The translations under genes and the position numbers were made by a program. Below are positions 53,161-62,664 of a DNA stretch of 64,000 nucleotides, in pieces. Location of the stretch: NCBI RefSeq assembly GCF_000423065.1, contig NZ_AUHG01000017.1, forward strand, positions 62,001-126,000. Reading direction: 5' to 3'. The notes under the pieces are model-generated. The model ran no database searches and was not told the DNA's origin. It was given only the letters and a program-made list of their open reading frames with translations. Source of the DNA: Christiangramia echinicola DSM 19838 (lineage in GTDB: Bacteria; Bacteroidota; Bacteroidia; Flavobacteriales; Flavobacteriaceae). How positions within the stretch are numbered: position 1 is the stretch's first letter; every line of letters starts with the position of its first letter.

Positions 53161-53225
53161 ATCGGTAAATCATACAATTTGATTTTACCGATTTAGAGAG
53201 CATTCCCTACAAGCTCTCTTTTTTA
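53161..53225 (+). terminator. tandem hairpins after the coupling-protein gene
   Basis: Two stems in a row. The first is ATCGGTAAA / TTTACCGAT (53161-53192) with a 14-base loop. The second is AGAGAGC / GCTCTCT (53195-53219) with an 11-base loop, followed by TTTTTT. The second is a standard terminator. The first may be structural or regulatory RNA ahead of the restriction gene. Confidence 0.65.
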
Positions 53226-53244
53226 ATGCTAACCTCATTTCTGC

Positions 53245-56200
53245 ATGACCGAACAAGGAATTGATTCGTATAGTTTTAATATTCTTAAGCCTAGAAAGGC
53301 ACTCAATAAGGCATTTTTAAAGGTAAAACCCAATCGTTCCCAGATAGAACTTTTTAAGAAGAATCTTAAGGAATTACTGGACAGGACCAATGATACCGAA
53401 ACTGAAGAATTCCATAAAAACCTGGTAATAGATTTCTTGAAGAAGACCTACTACGATCCCGATCACTTTATCAATACCAAGGGCCGTAACGACCTGGTGA
53501 TCCATAACGGGAACAAGGCCAAAAGTATGGTTGGGGTGATCATTGAGGCCAAGAAGCCTACGAATAAAGCAGAAATGCTAAGTAAAGGGAAGGTCAATGT
53601 CAAGGCTTTTCAGGAACTGGTATTGTATTATCTCAGGGAGCGAATTAGCCAGAAGAATCTGGAGGTGAAATATGTGATCGCCACCAACATCAATGAGTGG
53701 TTTATCTTTGACGCTAATTTCTTTGAAAAGACCTTTGCTCAGAACAAGGGTCTGGTAAGCCAGTTTATAGATTTTGAGGAGGGACGACTAGCCGGAAAAA
53801 CAACCGATTTCTTCTATAAAGAGATCGCTGAGCCTTTCATTGCCCGAATGCAGCAAGAGGTAGAATTTACTCATTTTGACATCCGGAACTTTGAAAAACC
53901 GCTGCGGAATAACAATCCAAAGGACGATAATAAACTTATAGCGCTCTTTAAATTATTGTCTCCGGAACATCTCCTGAAATTGCCGTTCACTAATGACAGT
54001 AATAGCCTGGATAAACGATTTTATGGCGAGTTGCTTCATATTATAGGCCTTACCGAAACAAAACAAGGAGGCAAGAAAATTATTGAGCGGCAAAAAGAAG
54101 GCCAGCGTCACACCGGTTCTTTTTTGGAAAACGCGATCATCCAGCTGGATAGTACAGATAAGATAAGCCGTTTGGAGACTCCCTCTCATTTTGGAGATAC
54201 CCATCAAGAAAGGCTGTTTAATGTAGGACTGGAATTAAGTATTACCTGGCTAAACAGGATATTATTTCTAAAACTGTTAGAAGCGCAGCTTATCACTTAC
54301 CATAAAGGTGACAGGTCTTATGAATTCCTTAGCCTGGACAGAATACATAATTACGATGATCTTAATAGTTTGTTCTTTCAGGTACTGGCACGGCAGTATG
54401 GAGATAGAAATGAAGACGTAAAAGCACTTTTTGAAAAGGTACCTTATCTCAATAGTTCATTATTTGAGCCTACAGATATTGAACATTCCACCCTGTTTAT
54501 AAGTAACCTTCGGGATGATAAAGAAATTCCTATCTACAGCGCTACCGTTCTTAAGGATAAAAAAGGAAAAAAACGCAGTGGAGAGATCAATGCGCTGGAA
54601 TATCTTTTTGAATTCCTGAACGCCTATGATTTTAGCAGCGAAGGAGGGGAGACCATACAGGAAGATAATAAAACGTTGATCAATGCTTCTGTGCTGGGGC
54701 TTATTTTTGAAAAGATCAATGGGTATAAAGACGGTTCTTTCTTTACGCCGGGTTTTATCACCATGTATATGTGCCGGGAAACCATCAGGAAAGCGGTGGT
54801 ACAAAAGTTCAATGAAACCAAAAACTGGGACTGTAAAAACCTGGATGAACTTTATGATTGCATAGAAGACCGTAAGGAAGCCAATGAACTCATAAATAGT
54901 TTAAAGATTTGTGATCCCGCGGTGGGATCGGGGCATTTTCTGGTTTCGGCGCTAAACGAGATGATCGCTATTAAAAATGACCTGAATATTCTGCAGGATC
55001 GCTCGTGTAGAAGACTGAAGGAATACCAGGTGGAAGTGGTGAACGATGAACTTATTGTAACCGACGAGGAGGGAGAACTCTTTGAATATAACCCATCTGC
55101 TAAAGAAAGCCAGCGCATACAGGAAGCGCTTTTCCATGAGAAGCAAAAAATAATTGAGAACTGTCTTTTTGGTGTGGACATTAACTCCAACTCGGTTAAG
55201 ATCTGCCGACTGCGATTATGGATTGAGCTTTTAAAAAATGCCTATTACCGGAACGAAACAGAACTGGAAACCCTTCCCAATATCGATATCAACATCAAGT
55301 GCGGAAACTCGCTGATAAGCCGCTTTGACCTGGATGCAGATTTAAGCAAAGCGCTTAAGGATAGCAAATGGAGTATAGATAGTTACCGGGTAGCGGTAGA
55401 CACCTATAGGAATGCCGAAAATAAGGAGCAGAAGCGGGAAATGGAAAGGATCATCCATGATATCAAAAATGATTTTCGAAGTGAGATCTCTGCGAACGAC
55501 TCCAAGGTAAAGAAATTACAAAAGTTCAAAAGCGAGCTTTTTTTGATGACCCAACAACCCAAAATGTTTGAACTTTCAAAAAGGGAAAAATCCAAATGGA
55601 ATAAAAAAGTTGAAAAGCTTACCAAAGACAGTAAAAAACTGGAAGCCGAGATCCAGGAGATCAAGGACAATAAGATCTATGAAAATGCTTTTGAATGGCG
55701 CTTTGAGTTCCCGGAGGTATTAAACGATGACGGTGATTATGTTGGGTTTGATGTGGTAATTGGGAATCCTCCTTATTTTTCTTTATCTAAAATAAAGGAT
55801 CAATCTGAATATTTTTCTAAAGCAGATTTTAAAACTTATTCAAAAGTTGCAGACATTTATTGTTTGTTTTATGAACGTGGCGGGCAAATTATGAAAGATT
55901 ATGGTGTTCTTACTTTTATAACTTCTAATTCATGGTTACGCGGAATATATGGGAACCTCCTTAAAAACTATTTCGTTGAAAACTTGCAACCCGTTTCTTT
56001 AATGAATATTGAAGATATTCAGGTTTTCGAAGAAGCCACTGTAGAATCAAATATTATTACTCTGCAAAAAAGTTATAAAGCTGAAACTTTTCCAGTAGTA
56101 AATCTTTCGAAAGAATATTCCATGGGCTCTTCTTTATCTGAATTTTTTGAGCAAAATTCTTTCCAATTTGTAATTCCTGAAAGTTCTGATTGGTTCATTG

Positions 56201-57021
56201 GGGATGAGGCTGCATCCAAATTAAAACTGAAAATAGAAACAGATTCTAAGTTGTTAAAGCAATTTGATCTAACTATAAATTTTGGTATAAAGACTGGATA
56301 TAATGCTGCGTTTTTAATTGTTGAAGAAACTAAGGAACATTTGATAGAAAGTGATTCCAGAAACGATAAGCTAATTAAACCGATTCTTCGTGGGCGAGAT
56401 GTCCAAAAATACGGTTATCAGTTTTCTGACCAATGGGTAATTGGCACATTCCCAGCACTGGATATTAACATTACTGATTACCCAGATATTCGCGATTATT
56501 TACTCACATTCGGAAAAAAAAGACTGGAGCAGGTAGGAGGGACCGGAAGTAGAAAGAAAACCTCTAACGAATGGTTCGAAACTCAGGATTCAATTTCTTA
56601 TTGGCAAGACTTTGAAAAACCAAAAATAATCTGGGGTGAAATTTCAGACAGACCAAAATTCGCCTATGATGATTCTGGCTATTACGCCGAAGCCACAACC
56701 TTTTTAATGACAGGAGAAAAATTGAAATTCTTGTTAGCATTATTAAATTCCAAAGTTTCAGAATGGTATTTTAATCTAATAGGGACTACTACCGGAATGG
56801 GGACTAACCGATGGAAAAAGTACAAAATAGAACTGCTTCCAATTAAAGAACCAACTGGCAAACAGGAAGAGGAGATTGAAAATGTAGTGGAAAAAATTCT
56901 TTCGCTAAAAAAAGAAAACTCCGCAGCCGACACCTCTTCTTTAGAAACAGAAATTGACCTGCTTGTTTATGAGCTTTATGGTTTGACGGAGGAGGAGATT
57001 GAGATTATAGAGAACCAGTAG
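53245..57021 (+). CDS. single-chain type IIG (Eco57I-like) restriction-modification enzyme
   Basis: 1258 residues combining cleavage, adenine methylation and recognition. An N-terminal PD-(D/E)xK nuclease-like site is D83 (RNDLVI) with E101 and K103 (VIIEAKK). A helical linker follows. The N6-adenine methyltransferase has the SAM motif DPAVGSGHF at 557-565 and the catalytic NPPY at 841-844. A coiled stretch lies between (about 740-830). The C-terminal part (about 1000-1240) is a TaqI-like specificity domain (YQFSDQWVIGTFPALDI, LLALLNSKVSEWYFN). Composition shifts to AT-rich immediately after NPPY. The PglX methylases of BREX are related but usually lack this nuclease. Confidence 0.9.
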   Translation: MTEQGIDSYSFNILKPRKALNKAFLKVKPNRSQIELFKKNLKELLDRTNDTETEEFHKNLVIDFLKKTYYDPDHFINTKGRNDLVIHNGNKAKSMVGVIIEAKKPTNKAEMLSKGKVNVKAFQELVLYYLRERISQKNLEVKYVIATNINEWFIFDANFFEKTFAQNKGLVSQFIDFEEGRLAGKTTDFFYKEIAEPFIARMQQEVEFTHFDIRNFEKPLRNNNPKDDNKLIALFKLLSPEHLLKLPFTNDSNSLDKRFYGELLHIIGLTETKQGGKKIIERQKEGQRHTGSFLENAIIQLDSTDKISRLETPSHFGDTHQERLFNVGLELSITWLNRILFLKLLEAQLITYHKGDRSYEFLSLDRIHNYDDLNSLFFQVLARQYGDRNEDVKALFEKVPYLNSSLFEPTDIEHSTLFISNLRDDKEIPIYSATVLKDKKGKKRSGEINALEYLFEFLNAYDFSSEGGETIQEDNKTLINASVLGLIFEKINGYKDGSFFTPGFITMYMCRETIRKAVVQKFNETKNWDCKNLDELYDCIEDRKEANELINSLKICDPAVGSGHFLVSALNEMIAIKNDLNILQDRSCRRLKEYQVEVVNDELIVTDEEGELFEYNPSAKESQRIQEALFHEKQKIIENCLFGVDINSNSVKICRLRLWIELLKNAYYRNETELETLPNIDINIKCGNSLISRFDLDADLSKALKDSKWSIDSYRVAVDTYRNAENKEQKREMERIIHDIKNDFRSEISANDSKVKKLQKFKSELFLMTQQPKMFELSKREKSKWNKKVEKLTKDSKKLEAEIQEIKDNKIYENAFEWRFEFPEVLNDDGDYVGFDVVIGNPPYFSLSKIKDQSEYFSKADFKTYSKVADIYCLFYERGGQIMKDYGVLTFITSNSWLRGIYGNLLKNYFVENLQPVSLMNIEDIQVFEEATVESNIITLQKSYKAETFPVVNLSKEYSMGSSLSEFFEQNSFQFVIPESSDWFIGDEAASKLKLKIETDSKLLKQFDLTINFGIKTGYNAAFLIVEETKEHLIESDSRNDKLIKPILRGRDVQKYGYQFSDQWVIGTFPALDINITDYPDIRDYLLTFGKKRLEQVGGTGSRKKTSNEWFETQDSISYWQDFEKPKIIWGEISDRPKFAYDDSGYYAEATTFLMTGEKLKFLLALLNSKVSEWYFNLIGTTTGMGTNRWKKYKIELLPIKEPTGKQEEEIENVVEKILSLKKENSAADTSSLETEIDLLVYELYGLTEEEIEIIENQ

Positions 57022-57084
57022 TTTAAAGCGAGTAAACAGAAAATCTAATAATTTATAAAACAACAATTCTTAAAAATATAAACT

Positions 57085-60000
57085 TTGATTCGAATTATCC
57101 ACCTTAGTGATTTCCATCTTAAAAATGAAAATCTTGAAAATTCCCAAAAAAATCTTATAACTGCTCTTATCAATGATATTGAGCAATATGTCAATAAAGA
57201 TACAGTCGTTATATTTTCGGGTGATTTTGTGGATAAAGGAGGGTTAGCATTTAAAGATCCTGATTTAAAATTTTATTATTTTGAAGAGCACGTAATAGAT
57301 CCAATTCTGAAAAAGTTTCCGGAATTAAAGGGAAAATTTTTATTTGCTCCCGGAAATCACGATTTAGAAAGAAATAAAATTAATTCCTTTAAGGATAAAC
57401 CTATGAGGGATTCCTTTGTTTCATCTCCTGATTTAGTTGATGAATTTCTACCATCGATTAGAAAAGATAAAGGTGAAAATATTGTGGGTATGAATAGTTA
57501 CAAAACTTTTGAAAAAGATTTTTTTGTTAAACATTTAGATCCCTCAAATTATGATATAACTGCTTTCGAATCTAGTTTCATAATTGAAAATGGTGATGAA
57601 TCTGTTGGAGTTACGGCCTTAAATAGTGCATGGTTATGTTATGAAGATGATAATTTAGGAAAACTTTTTATTGGCAGAAATCAAATTGAAAATTCTTTAG
57701 ATTTTATATCAGATACAACACTAAAAATTGCAATTCTTCATCATCCCTTTGAGTTTCTTAATAAAAAAGACTTCAAAAAAATTAAACCATTACTTTATAG
57801 CAATTATGAAATGCTTTTTCTTGGCCATACACATAGATTAGAATCTCAAAAAGTAGATGATTTGGATGGAAATTTATTTCTGTCAATTGGAAAATCAATA
57901 AATGGAATTCAATCAGAGGAAATTAACTATACCAATGGGTATTCTGTTATTGACTATGAAAAAAATGAAAGAATTACAGTCTATCATCGAAAATATATAG
58001 ATAACCATAAAACGTTTGTTGTCAATAGTGATATTGGTAATGATGAGGGGGTTAAGTCTTTTGAAATTCCCAAAGAAGGTGAGCAAAAAATAATCCAAGA
58101 AGTCAGTAGGATCATAGATAATATAAAAGAGGAAAATTTCCCAAAACTAAATGAAGATTTAATTTTAAATATTTCTCAGAGTAATAAAGGAAAACTCAGC
58201 GAAATATATGTTGAACCTGTAATTGGAAATCTACCAGAGAACAACCTAGATAATAACGATAATTTTCAATTCTACTCTACACAGGACTTAGTAAATTCAA
58301 TAGAAAGTCAAATTATCTTCGGTGCAAAAGAGACAGGTAAAACTATCTTACTAGATAAATTATTAATTGATCTTACAGATAATTTTCATAAAACGAGAAG
58401 GTTACCTATCCTATTAAAATTTAATGAAATAGGTAATAACAGTGTTAAGCAAATAGTTAAGCAATATATAAGCAAAAGTTCAAAAGAAACTACAGAACTA
58501 ATTAATTCTGTAAATATCGATTTGCTGATTGACGATCTAGATTTTTCTTCACAATTTAAATATCAAATAAATGAATTAAAAAATTTTATATCTGAATACC
58601 CCGATACAAGGGTTATTGCTACAGTTAACAATACGGAAGACGAAATAGTTCCAGTAAAATTAATTTCAGCTTTTTCAGAAATTAAAGATGATTTTGAAAC
58701 GTATTATATTCATCTTTTCAAATCAAAACAGATTAAGGGACTTATCGCAAATTGGGTTACAACATCAGATATTGACCTACATGAGAATATAGAAAAACTT
58801 CTGAAAGGATTTCGAGAAATAGGCTTACCCAAAACTCCTTTAGCTGTAACCATTTTTCTTTGGATAATTAACAAACAACAGAATAGACCCATTAACAATG
58901 CCGTTTTGGTAGAAATGTTTGTGGAGAATTTATTAGAGAAGGGTAATATTCAAAATATTTACTTTGATACGTTTGATTTTGGTGACAAGCAGCGATTACT
59001 TGCATTTCTCGCTAAATTTATGTTAGATAAAGATAACAGTAACCTGGGATATAGAGTCAAAGAGTATGAGCTTGAACAGGAAATTGAGAGCTATCTAGAA
59101 AATAAAATAGATATAAATCCTTCTAGGGTACTAGAATATTTAATTGAAAGAGGGATTTTAGTTAAATGTAATGGTAATAGTATTAGGTTTAAAACCGCCT
59201 TTTTCTTCAGTTATTTTTTAGCAAAATATATTGGTTATAGTAAAAAATTTAAGAAAAAAGTTCTTAATGGTAAAAATTATTTAAACTATATCAATGAATT
59301 AGATTTTTATACAGGTTTAAATAGAGAAGATGAGGAGGTATTTGATTTTTTGAATAAAGAAGTAGAAGAGGTTTACGGATATATAAATTCCAAGGTGAAA
59401 GATGAGTATTATGAGTTAGATAGAGTATTAGAAACTAAAGAGACCATCTCCTCTCGTATTGATCTTTCAAAGGCCAAAACAAAACCAACAGAACAAGAAA
59501 TTGAACAAGCCTATGATAGTCAAATTGCAACGGTACCTTCGCGTAAGAATATAGAAGCAAAAATAAATTTAGAGGATCAACCTACGGAAGAAATAGAAGC
59601 AATAAGGTTTTCTAAATTGTTGAAATTAACCGCTATAGTATTTAAAAATAGTTCAGATATCGACCATAAAAAAAGAATTGATGCGTATGGTAATATTCTT
59701 ATAAGTTCTATTTCATATATGATGATGTATAGAGATTCAATACTGTATTTTAAAGAAAATCATAAGGAAGAGGTTGCTAAATTAATCCCAAAAGAAATGG
59801 ATTTTGGCTTTTTTATGAAAATTCTACCTATTCTTCATCAAGTAACTATGTATAACTGGCTAGGATCCTATAAATCAGCACCCATAATAAGGAAAAAAAT
59901 TATTGCGGATCAGACTACAGAAGACATTTCAGAATTTGAAAAATTCTTATCAATTTATATTTATGCAGATATTCGAGGGAAAAATTATCCTGATTATATT

Positions 60001-60225
60001 AAATCCTTATTTAAATCTACAAAGAAAAAATATATACTGGATTCGAGTTTCATCAAAAACATGTCTTATTACTATTTGCGATCAAAAACCACAGAATCCG
60101 ACAAAGATTATGCAGGATTGTTAGCAGACATAAAAACAAAACTGGGAGAAAGTTCCAAAAGAAATAAAGGGGAGTTTATAAAACACCTAAAAGAAGAGAA
60201 AAACAAAAAAGAAACCGAAGACTAA
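57085..60225 (+). CDS. metallophosphoesterase fused to a NACHT/STAND-like NTPase
   Basis: 1046 residues starting at TTG. A calcineurin-like phosphoesterase domain (1-about 300) has all five metal motifs: D9 and H11 (SDFH), D47 (GDFVD), N91-H92 (PGNHD), H219-H220 (LHHPFE) and H248-H250 (GHTH). After a linker, a P-loop NTPase starts near 395 with Walker A GAKETGKT (413-420) and Walker B-like DLLIDDLD. A helical end (LIERGILVKCNGNSIRFK, then FFFSYFLAKYI) resembles the NACHT winged helix. A helical C-terminal region (about 720-1046) follows, with no repeat seen. The architecture fits an immune sensor with a nuclease or phosphatase effector; this is inference. It lies 63 bases after the restriction enzyme. 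Confidence 0.85.
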   Translation: MIRIIHLSDFHLKNENLENSQKNLITALINDIEQYVNKDTVVIFSGDFVDKGGLAFKDPDLKFYYFEEHVIDPILKKFPELKGKFLFAPGNHDLERNKINSFKDKPMRDSFVSSPDLVDEFLPSIRKDKGENIVGMNSYKTFEKDFFVKHLDPSNYDITAFESSFIIENGDESVGVTALNSAWLCYEDDNLGKLFIGRNQIENSLDFISDTTLKIAILHHPFEFLNKKDFKKIKPLLYSNYEMLFLGHTHRLESQKVDDLDGNLFLSIGKSINGIQSEEINYTNGYSVIDYEKNERITVYHRKYIDNHKTFVVNSDIGNDEGVKSFEIPKEGEQKIIQEVSRIIDNIKEENFPKLNEDLILNISQSNKGKLSEIYVEPVIGNLPENNLDNNDNFQFYSTQDLVNSIESQIIFGAKETGKTILLDKLLIDLTDNFHKTRRLPILLKFNEIGNNSVKQIVKQYISKSSKETTELINSVNIDLLIDDLDFSSQFKYQINELKNFISEYPDTRVIATVNNTEDEIVPVKLISAFSEIKDDFETYYIHLFKSKQIKGLIANWVTTSDIDLHENIEKLLKGFREIGLPKTPLAVTIFLWIINKQQNRPINNAVLVEMFVENLLEKGNIQNIYFDTFDFGDKQRLLAFLAKFMLDKDNSNLGYRVKEYELEQEIESYLENKIDINPSRVLEYLIERGILVKCNGNSIRFKTAFFFSYFLAKYIGYSKKFKKKVLNGKNYLNYINELDFYTGLNREDEEVFDFLNKEVEEVYGYINSKVKDEYYELDRVLETKETISSRIDLSKAKTKPTEQEIEQAYDSQIATVPSRKNIEAKINLEDQPTEEIEAIRFSKLLKLTAIVFKNSSDIDHKKRIDAYGNILISSISYMMMYRDSILYFKENHKEEVAKLIPKEMDFGFFMKILPILHQVTMYNWLGSYKSAPIIRKKIIADQTTEDISEFEKFLSIYIYADIRGKNYPDYIKSLFKSTKKKYILDSSFIKNMSYYYLRSKTTESDKDYAGLLADIKTKLGESSKRNKGEFIKHLKEEKNKKETED

Positions 60226-60467
60226 ACTAAACATTTAATAAATGGATGCTTTTAAGTTGTTTACAAATTGTTGTTGTTTACGCTTATGTTATTTTGAAAT
60301 TAGTTAATGTAATTTTTCTATTGTAAAAGATTTAAATCATATTAAATAATTTTTAAAAAGTAAGAATTTGGAGGTATTTAGAATTTATTAAATAGGAGAG
60401 GAATATCCTTTTTGCCAGGTAAACATCCCAAGCAAGAAGAAAAATTTGATTTCCAGTATAAGATCTT
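60226..60467. other. AT-rich gap between cargo and tra block
   Basis: 242 bases where the plus-strand cargo and the minus-strand tra block converge. No frame or strong terminator is visible. It probably marks the right border of the cargo insertion. Confidence 0.4.
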
Positions 60468-60830
60468 TTAAAAGGGGCTGCGCTCTCGTAAACCAGTTTC
60501 TGTAACCTTCCATTTGCCGTCCTGCTGGATCAATTTAAAAGTTTCCGGCCGGTCGGCATAGGCAGAATTAAACTTTACCCAGGCGGTATCGCCATAAACC
60601 GTATCCTGGACTACTGAAAAGTTGGATTTTCCGCCAGAGGCATTGGTTAATTGATCCTGGACAGAAACATATGACTGGTATATTCCTGGGGTAGTATATT
60701 CTTTAAGCCTGGCGTTATCACGATTGTAAAAACTTTCCACGACGATCCTGGCCGTTTCTTCCGGGGATTTCTGGCTTTCTCCACAGCTAATAGCGAAGAC
60801 TATCGAAAATAGCAATAATAACTTCTTCAT
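60468..60830 (-). CDS. conjugation-block lipoprotein, DUF4878-like
   Basis: 120 residues. A lipoprotein signal (MKKLLLLFSIVFAISC, with Cys at 16 as the lipobox) precedes a small NTF2-like domain: ETARIVVESFYNRDNARLKE, then a Gly/Ser loop and TFKLIQQDGKWKVTETG. This resembles DUF4878 lipoproteins, which occur at ends of tra operons. It would sit in a membrane facing the periplasm. It is the last gene of the minus-strand block, 8 bases after the TraN gene. Function in transfer is inferred from position only. Confidence 0.75.
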   Translation of the reverse strand: MKKLLLLFSIVFAISCGESQKSPEETARIVVESFYNRDNARLKEYTTPGIYQSYVSVQDQLTNASGGKSNFSVVQDTVYGDTAWVKFNSAYADRPETFKLIQQDGKWKVTETGLRERSPF

Positions 60831-60838
60831 AAGGCTGT

Positions 60839-61690
60839 CTAATTTGGGTTATTAATGATCCTTGCTTTTACATTTAGTTTTGAGTTACGTTCTCCGTTTC
60901 TTTCATTGAGTGCAACCACTAATCTTTTGTCGTTTGCCAAAGAGAATTTTGAAAGTACAAACACCATTTTCCTGGTTTCATTTTCAGGGATTTTCACTGG
61001 TAGCTGGTGTATATAAATTGGTTTCTGCTCTAATCTTTGAATAGATTTTCTTTTTCCCTGTTTCTTTGTTTCTATATAGAATTTCAGAAAATTAAGATCA
61101 TAATCCAACGAAGATGAATTTTCAATTTCAATAACGAAATACATTTCTCCCCTGTCAAAAACAAAATTCTGGACACTCAGTAAAATACCATCAGCACGTT
61201 TTTTGATCCTGCCTATTTTTTGATTTCTGTCCAGCAGGAATTCACTAAACTTTTTATGATAGCGATCCCTGTTTTTAGCTTTCTCGCTTATACTGTCCTT
61301 TGGCTCCTTATTCTTTAAAACCGGTTTTTCAGTCCCAATACTTTGGCTTCTGGGGATAAAATAATTCAGTTTAGGAAGCTGCTTTTTATACCTAACAATA
61401 TACGAAAAAACAGCACCATCACCATTGATAATGAGTAGATTACTTTCCTCTCCGGGCCTTGCCTGCAGCAGTCCGAAATGCTGTTCCTGCTCCCGATTGT
61501 AAGTGAATACAAAGTTCTCTGCCCCTGTAATTCCCTGCCTGATAGGGGCAGGGAAGAACAGGGCCACATTCTTGGAATCATTGGCAAAAATGGTATCCAG
61601 AATGGGACTACTGGAACTAGTTGTCTGGGCAAAACTATTTCCAGCTAGGAAGGGCAAAAAAAGGATCGTGGTGATTATTGAGGTTTTCAT
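60839..61690 (-). CDS. traN: conjugative transposon TraN-like protein (DUF4138)
   Basis: 283 residues with a signal peptide (MKTSIITTILFLPFLAGNSFAQ). The body has VALFFPAPIRQGITGAENFVF (the usual start of the DUF4138/TraN fold), FGLLQARPGEESNLLII and MYFVIEIENSSSLDYDLNFL. TraN is a periplasmic/outer membrane part of the Bacteroidota mating apparatus, functionally like VirB9. It lies between traM (11 bases upstream) and the lipoprotein gene. Confidence 0.88.
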   Translation of the reverse strand: MKTSIITTILFLPFLAGNSFAQTTSSSSPILDTIFANDSKNVALFFPAPIRQGITGAENFVFTYNREQEQHFGLLQARPGEESNLLIINGDGAVFSYIVRYKKQLPKLNYFIPRSQSIGTEKPVLKNKEPKDSISEKAKNRDRYHKKFSEFLLDRNQKIGRIKKRADGILLSVQNFVFDRGEMYFVIEIENSSSLDYDLNFLKFYIETKKQGKRKSIQRLEQKPIYIHQLPVKIPENETRKMVFVLSKFSLANDKRLVVALNERNGERNSKLNVKARIINNPN

Positions 61691-61701
61691 AATTTATGGA
61701 T

Positions 61702-62634
61702 TTAATTTCCCCGTGAGGCTTTTAAAATGAGTTTATAAGTGTTGGTTACTGTGACCTTGATGTTGCGGTTATCGCGCTGAAAGACTTTTTTAATCCCGCT
61801 TACTTGTGGAACCCCGGCAATATTGATGTCCTGCACCAGATCATCTATAACTTCCCGGGTGGCATCGGCTCTCAAATTATTCTCTACATAGATGCCTTCG
61901 CTACCATCCTGAAGATCGTATGCCTTGAGTTTTACTGGCCTGTGGTTGATATTCTCAATTTCTATCAAAGCCCTGTTGGGTTGAAAGCTTATAAAACCAA
62001 AAACAGGCGTGTTTTTAGGAACATACCTCCCGTTGATGCTGGCATCCTTGCTTAATCTCATACGTAACCGGTAATTCTGTTTCACTACCTGGGTGCCGTC
62101 AACTTCAGCATAGATCATATTATCTGTCTTTGCCTGTACCAACTCAGGATTTTCAGACGGATCTGAACTGAAAAATAACTGGTGTTCCAGTTCTATTTCT
62201 TTTGTAGAAATTATCGTATTGCTTTCAGGTAAAATAGGATCAATTATAGTGGCTTCCTGTATATTGGCTTCTGAAGATTCATGGTTATAGGAATTATCTG
62301 AATATTGAACAGGCCTATAATTATCAATACTGTCTATAATTCGCTGCTTTTCTTTATCATAAAGATCAGGGTCATAATAGCCAGCCGAGTCTAACAAGCT
62401 TTCATCGTATATGCTCGGGGCATTGGTTTCTTTAACTTCCTTCAAGGCATTAATGGCATCCAGCTTTGTAGAATAATGTTCCTGTTCATTCCCAATTTCT
62501 GGAACGGTAATTTCTCTTGGGTTTTCGTTTTCATTAGCATCCTCAGACATTATTAATAATGAATATGACACAATGAACAGTATCACTAATGCTAGTACCG
62601 AAGCAAACACTATTTTGTTTTTTTCAACTTTCAT
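61702..62634 (-). CDS. traM: conjugative transposon TraM-like protein
   Basis: 310 residues with one N-terminal helix (about 9-30) and a long Pro/Glu-rich linker to residue 170. A C-terminal domain follows: MIYAEVDGTQVVKQNYRLRM, NTPVFGFISFQPNRALIEI and VENNLRADATREVIDDLVQ. This is the TraM fold, equivalent to VirB10 and spanning the periplasm. It sits 30 bases after traK in the standard K-M-N order. Confidence 0.9.
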   Translation of the reverse strand: MKVEKNKIVFASVLALVILFIVSYSLLIMSEDANENENPREITVPEIGNEQEHYSTKLDAINALKEVKETNAPSIYDESLLDSAGYYDPDLYDKEKQRIIDSIDNYRPVQYSDNSYNHESSEANIQEATIIDPILPESNTIISTKEIELEHQLFFSSDPSENPELVQAKTDNMIYAEVDGTQVVKQNYRLRMRLSKDASINGRYVPKNTPVFGFISFQPNRALIEIENINHRPVKLKAYDLQDGSEGIYVENNLRADATREVIDDLVQDINIAGVPQVSGIKKVFQRDNRNIKVTVTNTYKLILKASRGN

Positions 62635-62664
62635 AATCCTGTTTTTTAAATGCCGATTATCGGC

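Noticed and set aside
53245..57021. PglX methylase of a BREX system
   Set aside because: The N-terminal nuclease motif and TaqI-like specificity domain fit a stand-alone type IIG enzyme. No pglZ, brxC or brxA partner is adjacent. PorX contains a PglZ-like domain but lies 50 kb away and is a secretion regulator.
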